NCBI GenBank assembly: GCA_029556615.1
Contig: JAKQDD010000236.1
Coordinates: forward strand, 62,001 to 126,000
DNA: 64,000 bases
Direction of reading: 5' to 3'
DNA from: Verrucomicrobiota bacterium
GTDB taxonomy: Bacteria; Verrucomicrobiota; Verrucomicrobiia; Limisphaerales; J093
Both the position numbers and the translations under genes were made by a program. Under the pieces are notes generated by a model. It saw only the letters and a list, made by a program, of their open reading frames with translations. It had not been told where the DNA came from and searched no databases. Below are positions 46,703 to 55,917 of this stretch, one piece after another; position 1 is the stretch's first letter, and every line of letters starts with the position of its first letter.

Positions 46703-46958
46703 GGTCAGCCCGGCGAAGGCTTCCCGGCGGCATCGGGGCATCGCGGATCGGTCCCGGGGCGGCAGTTGGCGGTGGCGCCGCGATACTACTGCGCGTCCCG
46801 GAGGTCGTGCGGGGGGCCGAGGGTGAGGACGGGGGTGGTGAGGGCGGACAGAGCGCCGGGCGGAATGGCGACGACTTGAGGGCGATGGCATTCCGACCGA
46901 TTCTCGATGGGTTGCAGTTCTGCTCCGCAAACCGTAGTCTGGCCGCCAGAGCAAGATC

Positions 46959-47355
46959 ATGCGCCCTTCATCTGGTTGCCCTGCGGTCGCCTGGGGAAGG
47001 CGGTTGCTGTTGCCCCTTCTGGCAGTGTTGGCGACGCACGCCCTCGGGGCAGGCGAAGCCGCCCCGCCCCTGGTCATCCCGTGAAGTCTGGATTTGGGTT
47101 TACCACGGCGGCAAGGTGGACTTGTGGGAATCGAACATGTCCAGTCGCCATGGCGATGTGAGCAACAGCGATCGGGACCCGGACGATCTGCCGGTGCTCA
47201 AGCACGCGTACACGGTCTACCACTACTGGATGCAGCATCTGCCGGGCCCGGAGAACGATCTGGACTTCAAGGGGCGAGCGTTGGGGAACTGGTGGGTGTT
47301 CCTGGGCGACTACGACGGCGCGAAAGAGCGGGGACTGGGTTTGGTGGCGCCGTGA
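46959..47355 (+). CDS. Exported small protein split by a +1 frameshift
   Basis: ATG 46959 opens a signal peptide (AWGRRLLLPLLAVLATHALG) ending at TGA 47082-47084. Skipping one base enters a 90-codon frame (EVWIWVYHGGKVDLW, VSNSDRDPDDLPVLKHAYTV, ALGNWWVFLGDYDGA) to 47355. The duplicate at 57182 has the same break at the same CCG-TGA site, and the two copies differ mostly at silent sites in both frames. Either one ancestral frameshift was duplicated or the shift is programmed. Family unknown. Confidence 0.5.
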
Positions 47356-47759
47356 TGCGCCGGGGTTTCGTTCGGGTTCGGTGTTGATGCGCTGTCGGCG
47401 GCGGCGTAGGCTGGGTTCCGTGAAAGCCCCGGGTCTTGCCCACGGGGGCGTCGCGTGGTATCAGGGCGTGGATTCCTGGCTTCGTCGCCAGGGCGGGATC
47501 GAGGGTGCCCGTGACCCCAATGCTGTTGCGCCATTCCGTCCGACGACGGACTGATGCACTGGTAAGTTCCTCACTATACCGCCCAGGGGAAGCCCTCGCC
47601 CCTTGCCTCTCGACTCTCGTTCTGCAGCGTCATGGCGGCGATCAGGCCGTCCTCGGCCTCCTGCGCCTGCGTCGGCGGGTCGCTGACGATGCCCTGAGCG
47701 ACACCCTTGGGTACATTGACTGTTGAAGTCAGGCATATTCCAGACGACGCGGTGCAGAA
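47356..47759 (-). pseudogene. Intergenic with DPPTQ/ESRA remnant
   Basis: 404 bp. At ~47590-47690 the minus strand reads SDPPTQAQEAEDGLIAAMTL then QNESREARGEG, a short remnant of the repeated family. No start codon or upstream part. The rest shows no gene. Confidence 0.5.
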
Positions 47760-48245
47760 TCACCTCGGGACGATGCCGTAGGGCCACAGGAAGGGGACAG
47801 CGAGAACGGGCAATAACACCGCTCCGAACGGCGCTGCCTGTTGCAGGCGCATCCACCACCGCGACTTCGGTGGTCTCTGTGTTCGGGTGAACAGCCTTTG
47901 CGCTCCGAACACGGTGGTCAGGGCTGCAAAGCCCAGCCCAGACACACCGCCAAAGCCCACGACCGCCTGGCAAAACCTGACGTAGCCCGTGGAAACCTGA
48001 CTCATCTTGATGTCCTTCGGGGGGTACTTTGCGCAATGAACCCGGCCATCGGGGGCGCTCTTCGTCCCATGGAGGCACTCGAGGCATTCGCACGCGTGGG
48101 GCACATAGTAGTAGTCATCGATGTCCCCGATTGCCCAAACCAGCCCTATCGCGAATAGGCCGAAGACGCTGCCGACGGTCAAATAAAGGAGCCCCATGAG
48201 CCGCGGTTTCCAGCGGCTTCGGCATGTGGTCGTCGGAGAAGTCAT
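47760..48245 (-). CDS. Membrane protein with Cys-containing loop
   Basis: A 161-residue protein with three hydrophobic helices (LMGLLYLTVGSVFGLFAIGL, VVGFGGVSGLGFAALTTVFG, GAVLLPVLAVPFLWPYGIV). A loop after the first helix holds HACECLECLHGTKSAPDG and HCAKYPP, a possible metal or disulfide site. Start at MTSPTTTC. Family unknown. Confidence 0.6.
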   Translation of the reverse strand: MTSPTTTCRSRWKPRLMGLLYLTVGSVFGLFAIGLVWAIGDIDDYYYVPHACECLECLHGTKSAPDGRVHCAKYPPKDIKMSQVSTGYVRFCQAVVGFGGVSGLGFAALTTVFGAQRLFTRTQRPPKSRWWMRLQQAAPFGAVLLPVLAVPFLWPYGIVPR

Positions 48246-48668
48246 TCTGGCAGTTGGATTCGTCGTTTTGGCCTCGCGTTCAATGCCGAGCAGAGAAGCG
48301 TGTCGCAACGCCCCGCCCTTGACCACGCCGTCCATCGCCCCGCGGCCGCCCGCCGCTCGCTCGGGGGCATGACGGCGGCGACGAGCGCGTCCCAGGCCGT
48401 CCGCACTCTGAGTTGGCGGGTCGCTGACGACCTGTTCGGCGAGGGCAGTGGCAGGGTCCGTCGCGGAGGTGGCAACCGCACTACGAAATGGCCCGTGGCC
48501 AGGGGGTCTGAGTTCTTCCATGGCCCTGCTGCAGCGCGTACGGGTGCTTCGGGGAGGGCGGGGTGCAGGGGGGAAGCCGGTTCGCGGGTGCAGGGCGCCT
48601 GGCCACGCGGGACTACAATCTTGCTGCGCCTGTGGAGTTGGCAACGTTCAGGCCATGCATGATGGTTC
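48246..48668 (-). pseudogene. Intergenic with degraded DPPTQ-family remnant
   Basis: Around 48310-48440 the minus strand contains QVVSDPPTQSADG followed by sequence matching the nucleotide pattern of the family (CCGCTCGCTC...ATGACGGCGGCGA) with frameshifts. Nothing else recognised in this 423-bp gap. Confidence 0.45.
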
Positions 48669-49766
48669 TTACGGTCCGAAGTCGGCGGAATCCCGAATGG
48701 GGCACGGGATGGCGACGCTGCGGGGTTCCGAGACTGACGAGCCGACCGCCGTCAAGACCATGAACCAGAATCTGACAAGACTCAGAGCGGCCTTCAAAGT
48801 GCGGAATGCGGTTCGAGGGCGCAGACGGCTCGCAGCACTCGCGATGAAGGCGATGAGCAGCAAATTGCGGATTGGCGGCTCCGGCACGACAACGGCCACG
48901 TCAATGGGCCCGTGCACGCCGTAGATGAACGTCGGATTCACGGTCACACCGGACGTGGTGTACTTGCCGATCGCACTCTGGTAGTAATTCGCTGCGAACA
49001 AGTGGCCGCAGCCGTCAAGGGCGATGCCGTAGGGACCGAAGGGAGTGGCGAGGCCGGAAATGAGCGAGGCATCGAGGGTCGTGCCCTCGATCGTGTACTT
49101 GCCGATGGTTCCTTCCAGGTAATCGGCCACGAAGAGGTGGCCCTGGTCGTCCAGCGCGATGCCACCCGAGTTCACGCCGGTGATCAGGGACGCGTCAATG
49201 GGAGTTCCCTGGAGATCGTACTTGCCGATCCGGTGGTTGCCCGGTTCCGTCACGAAGAGCGCGGTGTCATCGAGCGCGAGGCGGTAGGGTGCAGTGAGGC
49301 CCGTGATCAGGGCGGCATTCACCTCCGTCCCCGAGGTCGTGTACTTGCCGACGGTGCCGGAGGTGTGGTTGGCCACGAAGAGATTGCCGCGGCTGTCGAC
49401 CGCGACGCCCGTGGGACCGTCCAGGCCGGAGATGAGAACGGCGCTCACAACCTCTCCGGCGAGGGTGTACTTGCCGATCGTGCCGTTGGCGTAATTCGCC
49501 ACGAACAGGTGGCCGAGACCATCCGTCGCGATCTGATTGGGGGAAGCCAATCCTCCCCCCGCCCATGAGGCGCCGAGCGGGACTCCTGAGATGAGGTCGT
49601 AAGCGCCGACCGTGTCACCGGGATTGCTCACGACAAAGAGCTGGGCCTGCGTATTCGCCAGGCAGAGCAGGACGCCTGCAACAGTGAACACCACTCTGAG
49701 GAACCCGCCAAGGTGCTCTCGGCACTGCTCGTTCTTGGTGCGCGGATGCCTGGATGCAGGCTTCAT
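48669..49766 (-). CDS. NHL-like repeat protein with an internal PEP-CTERM-like signal
   Basis: A 365-residue exported protein (signal VVFTVAGVLLCLANTQAQ). About six repeats of LFVANY..GTIGKYT..G build a beta-propeller of NHL type. Near residue 295 comes VPEPPIRNLLLIAFIASAA then RLRPR, a PEP-CTERM-like sorting tail, but the frame runs ~55 residues beyond it (FWFMVLTAVGSSVSEPR). Such a signal normally ends the protein, so the original stop was probably lost. Confidence 0.75.
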   Translation of the reverse strand: MKPASRHPRTKNEQCREHLGGFLRVVFTVAGVLLCLANTQAQLFVVSNPGDTVGAYDLISGVPLGASWAGGGLASPNQIATDGLGHLFVANYANGTIGKYTLAGEVVSAVLISGLDGPTGVAVDSRGNLFVANHTSGTVGKYTTSGTEVNAALITGLTAPYRLALDDTALFVTEPGNHRIGKYDLQGTPIDASLITGVNSGGIALDDQGHLFVADYLEGTIGKYTIEGTTLDASLISGLATPFGPYGIALDGCGHLFAANYYQSAIGKYTTSGVTVNPTFIYGVHGPIDVAVVVPEPPIRNLLLIAFIASAASRLRPRTAFRTLKAALSLVRFWFMVLTAVGSSVSEPRSVAIPCPIRDSADFGP

Positions 49767-49809
49767 CGCGTGGATTTGTTAACAGATTGTCGCAGGTGAC
49801 GCAATCGCC

Positions 49810-49855
49810 TTTGACGATGCGCTGCCTCAATGCGTGACCGCCGTCGACACCTGTA
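49810..49855 (+). pseudogene. Fragment of the DUF3568 gene
   Basis: GATGCGCTGCCTCAATGCGTGACCGCC-type sequence matches the DUF3568 gene at ~53085-53112 almost exactly. Only this short piece is present. Confidence 0.45.
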
Positions 49856-50022
49856 ATGGCGCGGACCGCCGGCTCCGTGGATCCTTCAGGACATGATCGT
49901 CTCAATCCGGTGGCAACCGATCCGCGCAAACTGCTGGTCCTCGATCTGGACGATGAACCGCGACGTTGGAGGTGCGGACCTGAGCCCATTGCCTTTGCAC
50001 GAGAACGACCGATCGTGACCGG

Positions 50023-50232
50023 TCACCCGATGCCGCCATTTCCCTGGTACTCTGGCAAGTTGGCGAGGAGCATCGGCAGATACTGGTCGAAGGGGATGTC
50101 GGTCTTCTCGAAATCCGCGAGCGCCGTGTACAACGGCGCCACCAGCGTAAGGCCGCTCTTGCTCAACGATTCCACCCTCGCCCGCATTTCGTCGTCGTTC
50201 TGGTGGCTCGAGACCCGACGTGCCCAAAGTCG
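50023..50232 (-). pseudogene. C-terminal fragment of an unknown gene
   Basis: The minus strand reads DNRLWARRVSSHQNDDEMRA, RVESLSKSGLTLVAPLYTAL, ADFEKTDIPFDQYLPMLLA and NLPEYQGNGGIG before TGA. Shares its end with 12719-12795. No start codon with coding character upstream, where the CGCGGAA repeat begins. Confidence 0.5.
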
Positions 50233-50242
50233 GTTGTCCAAG

Positions 50243-50370
50243 GCGACTCGCCGCGAGCAAGGCACTTGCTTCGGGGAGGAACCGCGGAAAACGCGGAACA
50301 CGCGGAAGACCTGATCGAGGGTCAGGGAACAGACGACAGAGGACAGAGGACAGAGGTCGGAGGTCAGCCG
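50243..50370. repeat. CGCGGAA mini-repeat and GACAGAG simple repeats (copy 2)
   Basis: Near-identical to 46165-46262: GACTCGCCGCGAGCAAGGCA, three CGCGGAA units, then four GACAGAGGA-like heptamers. Confidence 0.7.
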
Positions 50371-50523
50371 GATGCAGTCCTCTGTTCTTTCCTTTGCACC
50401 GTTGCAGTGCTATGCGACGGAATCTGCGAAACCCGTGCAGGTTTTCTGGCGTTCGTCGTCGTCCCGCCTTTGGCGACTTTGCGTTTCGTTCCGGGCGGGG
50501 CAGTCAACGCCAGGGTGCTGCCT

Positions 50524-50702
50524 CCCCAATCGGTGATCCGCCCCGAATCGGCGAGGAATCCCTCCCTTCGCTCAGCCGGTCCGCGGGGGATTGGCCCACA
50601 GATTCTCACAGATCGACACAGATCAATGGCGGCCACGGAAGCCCGATCACGCACTGGGGCGGCTCTTGGGGCGGCCCCGGCCGGGCGATCTGTCTCCGGG
50701 AT
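50524..50702. repeat. Dispersed repeat module, copy C
   Basis: Same module; CACAGAT triplet at 50597-50626. The right end differs from copies A and B: it stops at CTCCGGGATGG, like copy D. Preceded by TTTCGTTCCGGGCGGGGCAG, shared with copy D. Confidence 0.75.
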
Positions 50703-50912
50703 GGCGGCGACTTGAGGGCGATTGCGCTGGGTGGGTTTGCCCTGGCCAGGCGTCGCTGGGCGTAGTTCTGCCCGCTGGTCCGCTCCCTCGATTACCGTTG
50801 GCCTTCAGAACCTCCACCCTCTCAATCGGGGCTGGGCTCGGGCTCAACCGTGGTCCAAGTCAACCACGTCAGAGCCGAGTTGTCATCTCCCGCCGGGGCA
50901 AGTGGACGCGCT

Positions 50913-51190
50913 TCAGCCCCCCAAGACCACGACGATCTCGCCCCCCGTCGCCCGGCTCTCGTTCCGCAGCGTGACGGCGGCGAGCGGGAGAGTCTGTGAT
51001 TGCGTCGGCGGGTCGCTGATGGTCTGCGAAACGCAGGTGACGGCCGCCTGGGTCGCTCCGGTGCGCTGGGCCGTGGGTGCGGCCCCGTGGGAGCCGACCT
51101 TGGCGGACGCGCCCGCCCGGACGGGGATCTCCCAGTTGCACACTCCGACATGCCGCTTCGCCGTGCCGTCGGTGGCGTCCTGGATCGGGA
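50913..51190 (-). pseudogene. Longest remnant of the DPPTQ/ESRA family
   Basis: The minus strand reads PLPIQDATDGTAKRHVGVCN, WEIPVRAGASAKVGSHGAAP, TAQRTGATQAAVTCVSQTIS, DPPTQSQTLPLAAVTLRNES and RATGGEIVVVLGG before a stop. It aligns with 52370-52625. The start of the gene is not evident; upstream sequence is antisense to the next small gene. Confidence 0.5.
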
Positions 51191-51447
51191 GTGGGGCGGC
51201 GGATCGAAGGGCACGGTGGCGGCGCTCCTCGTCCCGGAGGTCGTGGGGGAGGGGCCTGAGCAGTCCTCGACGGGCTGGTGTCGGGGGGGCGGCGGTTGGG
51301 CGTCCGAGCGGGGAATGGGAGCAAGGGTTTCGTACGGAGCTGTTAGTGGGATCGGGGATCACCTTCCGAGCGGGGGAGTCCAAGAGCGACCGTTGATTGG
51401 AATGGCGAGGTGTCCGGCTGCGGAGTACGGTGGGTGGAACATCCGTT

Positions 51448-51657
51448 ATGACTGAACTCCCCTGTCTCGACTTGAAGACCCTCCCTCTGTCGTACGATGG
51501 CAAGAAGCCCGGGAGGCTGACGACGTGGGCCACGAAAGCGTTCCGAGGGAAAGTGCCTGGGGGCTGGTTGGTGGTCACCTGCGGTAACAACGGACTCAGC
51601 GGCATCACGTTCTACCCGGATCCGAAACACGAGTGGAATGGTGGCAGCCTCGACTAA
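51448..51657 (+). CDS. Small conserved protein (copy 1)
   Basis: A 69-residue protein: ELPCLDLKTLPLSYDGKKPG, RLTTWATKAFRGKVPGGWLV, VTCGNNGLSGITFYPDPKHE, WNGGSLD. The duplicate at 56701 encodes the same first 66 residues with only silent differences, which supports real translation under selection. The family is not recognised. Contains one Cys pair (PCL, TCG). Confidence 0.65.
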   Translation: MTELPCLDLKTLPLSYDGKKPGRLTTWATKAFRGKVPGGWLVVTCGNNGLSGITFYPDPKHEWNGGSLD

Positions 51658-52004
51658 CGGCTCGTATTTGTTACCCGGGCGGTCGGCGCTGCCGTTCCCG
51701 GCGCGATCGGGGCATCGCGGATCGGGCGCGGGGCGCCAGGGGCGGCAGTGGGGATGCTGTGCGTCCCGGAGGTCGTGGGGGGGGCGGAGGGTGAGGACGG
51801 TCGGCGAGGGAGGAGAACGTGGCGGGGAGGGGTGGCGACGACTTGAGGGCGACGGCTGCGGGGCCGCGGTTGCAGAGCATGGTCGCCTTTGGGTTTGCTT
51901 TTGAGCCCTCGAAGAGCGATGAAATCCGGCAAAAGCCTGCCCCGCCCCGGCTCGTGGCTGCAGTGGGTGGTCGGCGCCTGTCCCCGGCGGGTCCGCGGCA
52001 AGTC
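51658..52004. other. Intergenic, partly duplicated at 56912-57060
   Basis: GGCTCGTATTTGTTACCCGG...GTCCCGGAGGTCGTGGGG is shared with 56912-57055. No gene is supported in this 347-bp stretch. Confidence 0.4.
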
Positions 52005-52262
52005 ATGGAGCGAATCGATATGCCAGTATCTCCTGCGAGCCCCGAAGAGAAGCCGCCCTCGGGTCACACTCCTGATCGTGTTCCCAAACAAGTCTGGTTG
52101 GCGGTCTGGTTCGCCGTGTTTGGCGCCATGGCGACGGCAGCCGTCGCGATCGTGAATGGGGGTGTCTCGCATGCCACGCACCTGTGGTCTGTCGGTGCTC
52201 CCTGCATCGGCATTGCGGCACTGACGGCCGTGGTCTGTTACGCCCTGGTCAGATACCGGTGA
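52005..52262 (+). CDS. Small membrane protein
   Basis: An 85-residue protein: polar N-terminus (VSPASPEEKPPSGHTPDRVP) and two membrane helices (VWLAVWFAVFGAMATAAVA, GAPCIGIAALTAVVCYALV). ATG at 52005 or 52020. No recognised family. Confidence 0.55.
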   Translation: MERIDMPVSPASPEEKPPSGHTPDRVPKQVWLAVWFAVFGAMATAAVAIVNGGVSHATHLWSVGAPCIGIAALTAVVCYALVRYR

Positions 52263-52369
52263 ATACGACGTGGGACTGCAGGCAGGGTGTTTGGTACCGA
52301 TGGGGACGGAGAACCACAGCGGGCGCTTCTGGATTGCCGGACGGCGTTGGCCAGAAAGGCAGGACCGCC

Positions 52370-52625
52370 CAGCTCGCGCAGATCCACGCGATCGTCACAG
52401 AGAGCCCGCTCTCCACCTTCGATCCCTGCGCACGTGTCGGCGGACCACGGATCGCCTGCGAGGCGCACATGACGGCAGCCTGGTTGGCGTTCGCCCGCTG
52501 GGCGGTCGGCGTCGCGCCGTGGGAGCCGACCTTGGCGGACGCGGTCGCCCCGACGGTGATCTCGCAGGTGTACACTGCGACATGCCGCTTCGCCGCGCCG
52601 TCGGTGGCGTTCTGGATCGGGAGTG
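52370..52625 (-). pseudogene. Remnant of the DPPTQ/ESRA family
   Basis: The minus strand reads PLPIQNATDGAAKRHVAVYT, CEITVGATASAKVGSHGATP, TAQRANANQAAVMCASQAIR, GPPTRAQG, then diverges. Aligns with 50913-51190. Frame open but with no clear start. The rest of 52263-52871 shows no gene. Confidence 0.5.
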
Positions 52626-52871
52626 GGGCGGCAGGTGGCGGTGGCGAACAAACCGTCGAGCCACAGGCGTTCGGCGAGGGTCCGGGAATCGCATCTCGAC
52701 TTGTGACCTTCCGCGGATCACCATTGGCCATGGATCAGTCCCGACGGCTTCAGTTCCACGGCAGTCCATTGTCCGGAGTGATGTCGTTGCTGCAGCCCGG
52801 GATGAGGAAGTCGATTGCGTCCTGCGGTTTGCTGCTCGATCCGCTGCATGGTCGGGCGTAGACTGTGAGCC

Positions 52872-53330
52872 ATGGGCATTGACATTCGGCATCCTGTGCG
52901 TCGGGCTCTGCAGTGGACTGGTCATTTCGAAGCCGCTGCGGAGAAGAAGGCCATCCAGATCCTGTCGGTCGTGGGGCTGGGATTGGGCTTGGTGTTGCTG
53001 CCGGGTTGTCTGGCGGTGGCGGGGGCGGCGGCGGCAGCAGGAACGGTGGTCTATGTCAAAGGCGAGGTGCAATCGACGCTTGATGCGCCGCTGCCTCAAT
53101 GCGTGACCGCCGTCGAGAAGGTCATCATCGAGTTCAAGCTCAGTCGCGTCGGCGAGGAGATCGACGGCACCGCTGCGAGGGTCAAGGCCCGGAACGCGCA
53201 GGATCAGGCGGTGACGTTCCGGCTGAAGAGGCTGACGGATCGTGCGACGAGTGTCAGCATCCGGGTTGGGACATGGGGGGACGAGGCGGCTTCGGTGGGG
53301 CTGCTTGAGGCGGTCAAGAAGAGCCTGTGA
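52872..53330 (+). CDS. DUF3568-like lipoprotein
   Basis: A 152-residue protein. After an unusual N-terminal extension, ILSVVGLGLGLVLLPGC forms a lipoprotein signal, and AVAGAAAAAGTVVYVKGEVQ then STLDAPLPQCVTAVEKVIIE match the DUF3568 pattern. Two beta strands (VTFRLKRLTDRATSVSIRV) end the domain. Probably a membrane-anchored periplasmic protein of unknown role. The true start may be internal, just before the signal. Confidence 0.75.
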   Translation: MGIDIRHPVRRALQWTGHFEAAAEKKAIQILSVVGLGLGLVLLPGCLAVAGAAAAAGTVVYVKGEVQSTLDAPLPQCVTAVEKVIIEFKLSRVGEEIDGTAARVKARNAQDQAVTFRLKRLTDRATSVSIRVGTWGDEAASVGLLEAVKKSL

Positions 53331-53585
53331 TGCGAACCGCGACGGGCGACCTGCGGAAGGCGCTCCCGGTGAGGCGCTTGGGCGCCGGTTCGTTCGCGAG
53401 GATGCCGTTTCTCGGCGCGACGGCGTACGCGTCGCCTATCTTCAAGAGGTACGGACCTGAGCCCATTGCCCGAGAACGACCGATTGTGACCATCGGTCAC
53501 CTGATGCCTCTTCCCTTTGCGTCGTGGCGCCTTGGCGACTTTGCGTTTCGTTCCGGGCGGGGCAGTCAACGCCAGGGTGCTGCCC

Positions 53586-53768
53586 CACCAATCGGTGATC
53601 CGCCCCGAATCAGCGAGGAGTCCCTCCCTTCGCTCAGCCGGTCCGCGGGGGATTGGCCCACAGATTCTCACAGATCGACACAGATCAAGGGCGGCCACGG
53701 AAGCCTGATCACGCACTGGGGCGGCTCTTGGGGCGGCCCCGGCCGGGCGATCTATCTCCGGGATGGGA
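53586..53768. repeat. Dispersed repeat module, copy D
   Basis: Same module, CACAGAT triplet at 53659-53688, right end CTCCGGGATGG as in copy C. Left flank shares GACTTTGCGTTTCGTTCCGG with copy C. The rest of 53331-53983 holds no supported gene. Confidence 0.75.
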
Positions 53769-53983
53769 ACCGCTCTTTCGGCTTCTCAAAGGGCCCCGCG
53801 GAGGTTACTTTCCCCTGCAGTCCCAGGGCGCGGGAGTGCGGCTTCGTTCAACATCAATGTACACGTCCCGGCGGGGCTGGAGTCCCTGTCCAAACCGAGC
53901 CCACCGCCCCGCCGGGACGCATACATTGCTGACTGTTGGGCGCGGAGTGCAACTATTTGCACCGTGCCGTGTCATTCCTATAT

Positions 53984-54253
53984 ATGAAGCGATTGCTCCG
54001 ATTCCTGGCCCACCACAAGAAGGGCCTCATTCTCCCATTTGTGCTGCTCGCAGCGGGTGCGAGTTTTCGCTGGGAGGTTGCAGAGATTGATGACGCTACC
54101 ACGGGGCAGCGTATTACAACCCACCACCATGTCGTCCTCCCGTGGACGCCTTGCGGCGCAACAACTGGAGGTGGACGCCTGATCAACTTTCGTGTGCGCC
54201 ATTGGCAGTATTACGGATTAGTGAAGATGGAGGCTGCTGGTCAGACCATGTGA
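53984..54253 (+). CDS. Small exported protein
   Basis: An 89-residue protein with an N-terminal membrane or signal segment (RFLAHHKKGLILPFVLLAAG) and a short beta-rich rest (WEVAEIDDATTGQRITTHHH, VRHWQYYGLVKMEAAG). Less GC-rich than its neighbours. Function unknown. Confidence 0.5.
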   Translation: MKRLLRFLAHHKKGLILPFVLLAAGASFRWEVAEIDDATTGQRITTHHHVVLPWTPCGATTGGGRLINFRVRHWQYYGLVKMEAAGQTM

Positions 54254-54335
54254 CAATTGGATCGTTCAATGGATCGCCCCTTCGCGCCCCATTAGGCCAA
54301 TCCCAACAGCGACGATTCAGGAACACTGGAGGGCG

Positions 54336-54599
54336 TCATGACTCTCTTGGCCCCTGGAAGAGACTCTCCATTGCCGCGATCGTCTTGTCCTCGTCCTCCC
54401 CAGTGGCCTCGATGTCGATTTCAGTGCCGATGGTGGCGCCCAGCATAAGGATTGAGAGAACGCTCCTCGCGTCGATGACGCGGCTGCCGACTCGGAACCG
54501 AACCACCGAGCGGAAGCCTTGCGCCAATCGCGCCACCTGGGACGCCGGTCTGAGGTGCAACCCCTCCAACCAGCGCACGACGACCAGGCTTGTCTTCAT
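54336..54599 (-). CDS. HPr-family phosphocarrier protein
   Basis: An 87-residue HPr-like protein: phospho-acceptor His in EGLHLRPASQVARLAQ (~14), the regulatory-site region ARSVLSILMLGATIGTEIDI (~44-63), then GEDEDKTIAAMESLF. HPr passes phosphate in the PTS or, in Verrucomicrobia-like bacteria without sugar permeases, in a PTSNtr-type regulatory chain. No EI or HPr kinase gene lies nearby, unlike usual operons. Confidence 0.9.
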   Translation of the reverse strand: MKTSLVVVRWLEGLHLRPASQVARLAQGFRSVVRFRVGSRVIDARSVLSILMLGATIGTEIDIEATGEDEDKTIAAMESLFQGPRES

Positions 54600-54739
54600 G
54601 GGCTAAGAGCACCGCGTTTCATTGAGAAGTCCGACATGAACGCTCCCGACCGGTTCAAAGACGACTCCTCTCGACATCTATGAGTCTCTCTTCTGCCCAT
54701 GAACGGCGAGACCCTGAAGGCCGAACATCAGGCTGATCC

Positions 54740-54821
54740 TGGGGCTGGTCCCCTGACGAACCCCTTCTCGGCGAACGCCGCCCAGGTCGCGTTCGGGAGG
54801 GTAATCGCCGCGACCAAGCCA
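54740..54821 (-). pseudogene. Remnant of the DPPTQ/ESRA family
   Basis: The minus strand reads NDGLVAAITLPNATWAAFAE then KGFVRG, corresponding to the C-terminus of the family. It directly follows the anchor-protein frame. Confidence 0.45.
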
Positions 54822-55580
54822 TCATTCAGTGCATGGACTTCCGCTCGCGGGGGCGGCATACTGACCGGCTGCGGAACATTGGTGATGGCGGTCCAGGCGG
54901 GGGTGGCGCTCGACAAGCCCCCACTGGCTGCAGTGCCGCACCAGGATCCCACAGCCGAGGAGGAAAAGACCAATGACACCGGGCTCGGGGATTGTGATGG
55001 GGATGGCTCGCACTTCGATCTGCTGCGGCTGCCAGAGGTCGCCGGTCCCGAACGGGATCATTTGCCAAGTCCTCCCTCCGTCCGTGGACTTCGAGCGGAA
55101 GGCCGGGATTTCGCCCTGTCCGGTGTGGTTGGGGCTCGACGTGGCGTTCCAGATGAAGGCTCCGTCGTCGCTGCCGACCCCCAGCAGGAAGTAGTAGGCG
55201 GTATGGGGGTTGAGGTTCACTGGGCTCAAGGGGCCGAACACGCGGAGGGAGGGCGGTCCGGACAGGTCGGGGATTCGGAATGTGGTCAGGATCTCGAGGC
55301 CGACCGCGTCTGTGACAGGATCGGCGCATCGAAGTTGGGCGATGACGGCGGGGTTTCCGGAGACAGAGCCAACGACGGCACCGATGGCACCCAGGCCCCA
55401 CGGCATGTCGCCCATGGCGAACGGCTGTGCCTGCCAGAGTGACGGACTGATCGGTTGGCCGAGGCTTGAGGGTTCGTAGACGTTGTTCACGATCCACGCC
55501 GCAGCGAGCGCCGTGCCCAACTGCAGGGTGGTGGCGGCGATCAGAATTCGTGAGAGGCGGGGAACGGATTGTGTCGTCAT
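54822..55580 (-). CDS. Choice-of-anchor-type PEP-CTERM protein, 3' end disrupted
   Basis: A 252-residue exported protein. Signal ILIAATTLQLGTALAAA; beta-rich body with LGAIGAVVGSVSGNPAVIAQ, LNPHTAYYFLLGVGSDDGAF and STDGGRTWQMIPFGTGDLW, typical of choice-of-anchor domains in Verrucomicrobia. At ~203 comes a sorting signal IPEPGVIGLFLLGCGILV, but the basic tail is missing and ~35 unrelated residues follow. The 3' end was probably replaced by the neighbouring repeat. Confidence 0.7.
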   Translation of the reverse strand: MTTQSVPRLSRILIAATTLQLGTALAAAWIVNNVYEPSSLGQPISPSLWQAQPFAMGDMPWGLGAIGAVVGSVSGNPAVIAQLRCADPVTDAVGLEILTTFRIPDLSGPPSLRVFGPLSPVNLNPHTAYYFLLGVGSDDGAFIWNATSSPNHTGQGEIPAFRSKSTDGGRTWQMIPFGTGDLWQPQQIEVRAIPITIPEPGVIGLFLLGCGILVRHCSQWGLVERHPRLDRHHQCSAAGQYAAPASGSPCTE

Positions 55581-55678
55581 AGACTGCGTCTTGCCGGGTG
55601 CTGCGGCGAGCCACTCCAGATGGTAACCGGAGGGACCGGGACTCGCCCGCGGATCCCGCGTTTCGGGAGTCCAGGACT

Positions 55679-55873
55679 TCAGGGGCGGCCCATCAACACG
55701 CCGCCAATGAAGAAACTGAATCCGAGCACACAGTCACAGTGAGGACAGGAGTACATGACTTCCTTCTTCACCGTTCCGGCCACTTCCTTGCGAACGGGCT
55801 GGGAATCCGAGGGGGCTGCTTCCTTGCCCAGACGGACGGGCTTTTTACAGTGAGGGCACTTCGCCATATTCAC
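55679..55873 (-). CDS. Short zinc-ribbon protein, paralogue of 43373
   Basis: A 64-residue protein with the same pattern as 43373-43567: MNMAKCPHCKKPVRLGKEAA, VRKEVAGTVKKEVMYSCPHC and a hydrophobic end. Identical spacing between CxxC pairs. The gene downstream on the same strand in each case differs, so the small gene moved alone. Confidence 0.7.
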   Translation of the reverse strand: MNMAKCPHCKKPVRLGKEAAPSDSQPVRKEVAGTVKKEVMYSCPHCDCVLGFSFFIGGVLMGRP

Positions 55874-55917
55874 TTCTCCTGCATTCTGGGATTAGGTTCG
55901 GAAAGCGTGGTAATGTG

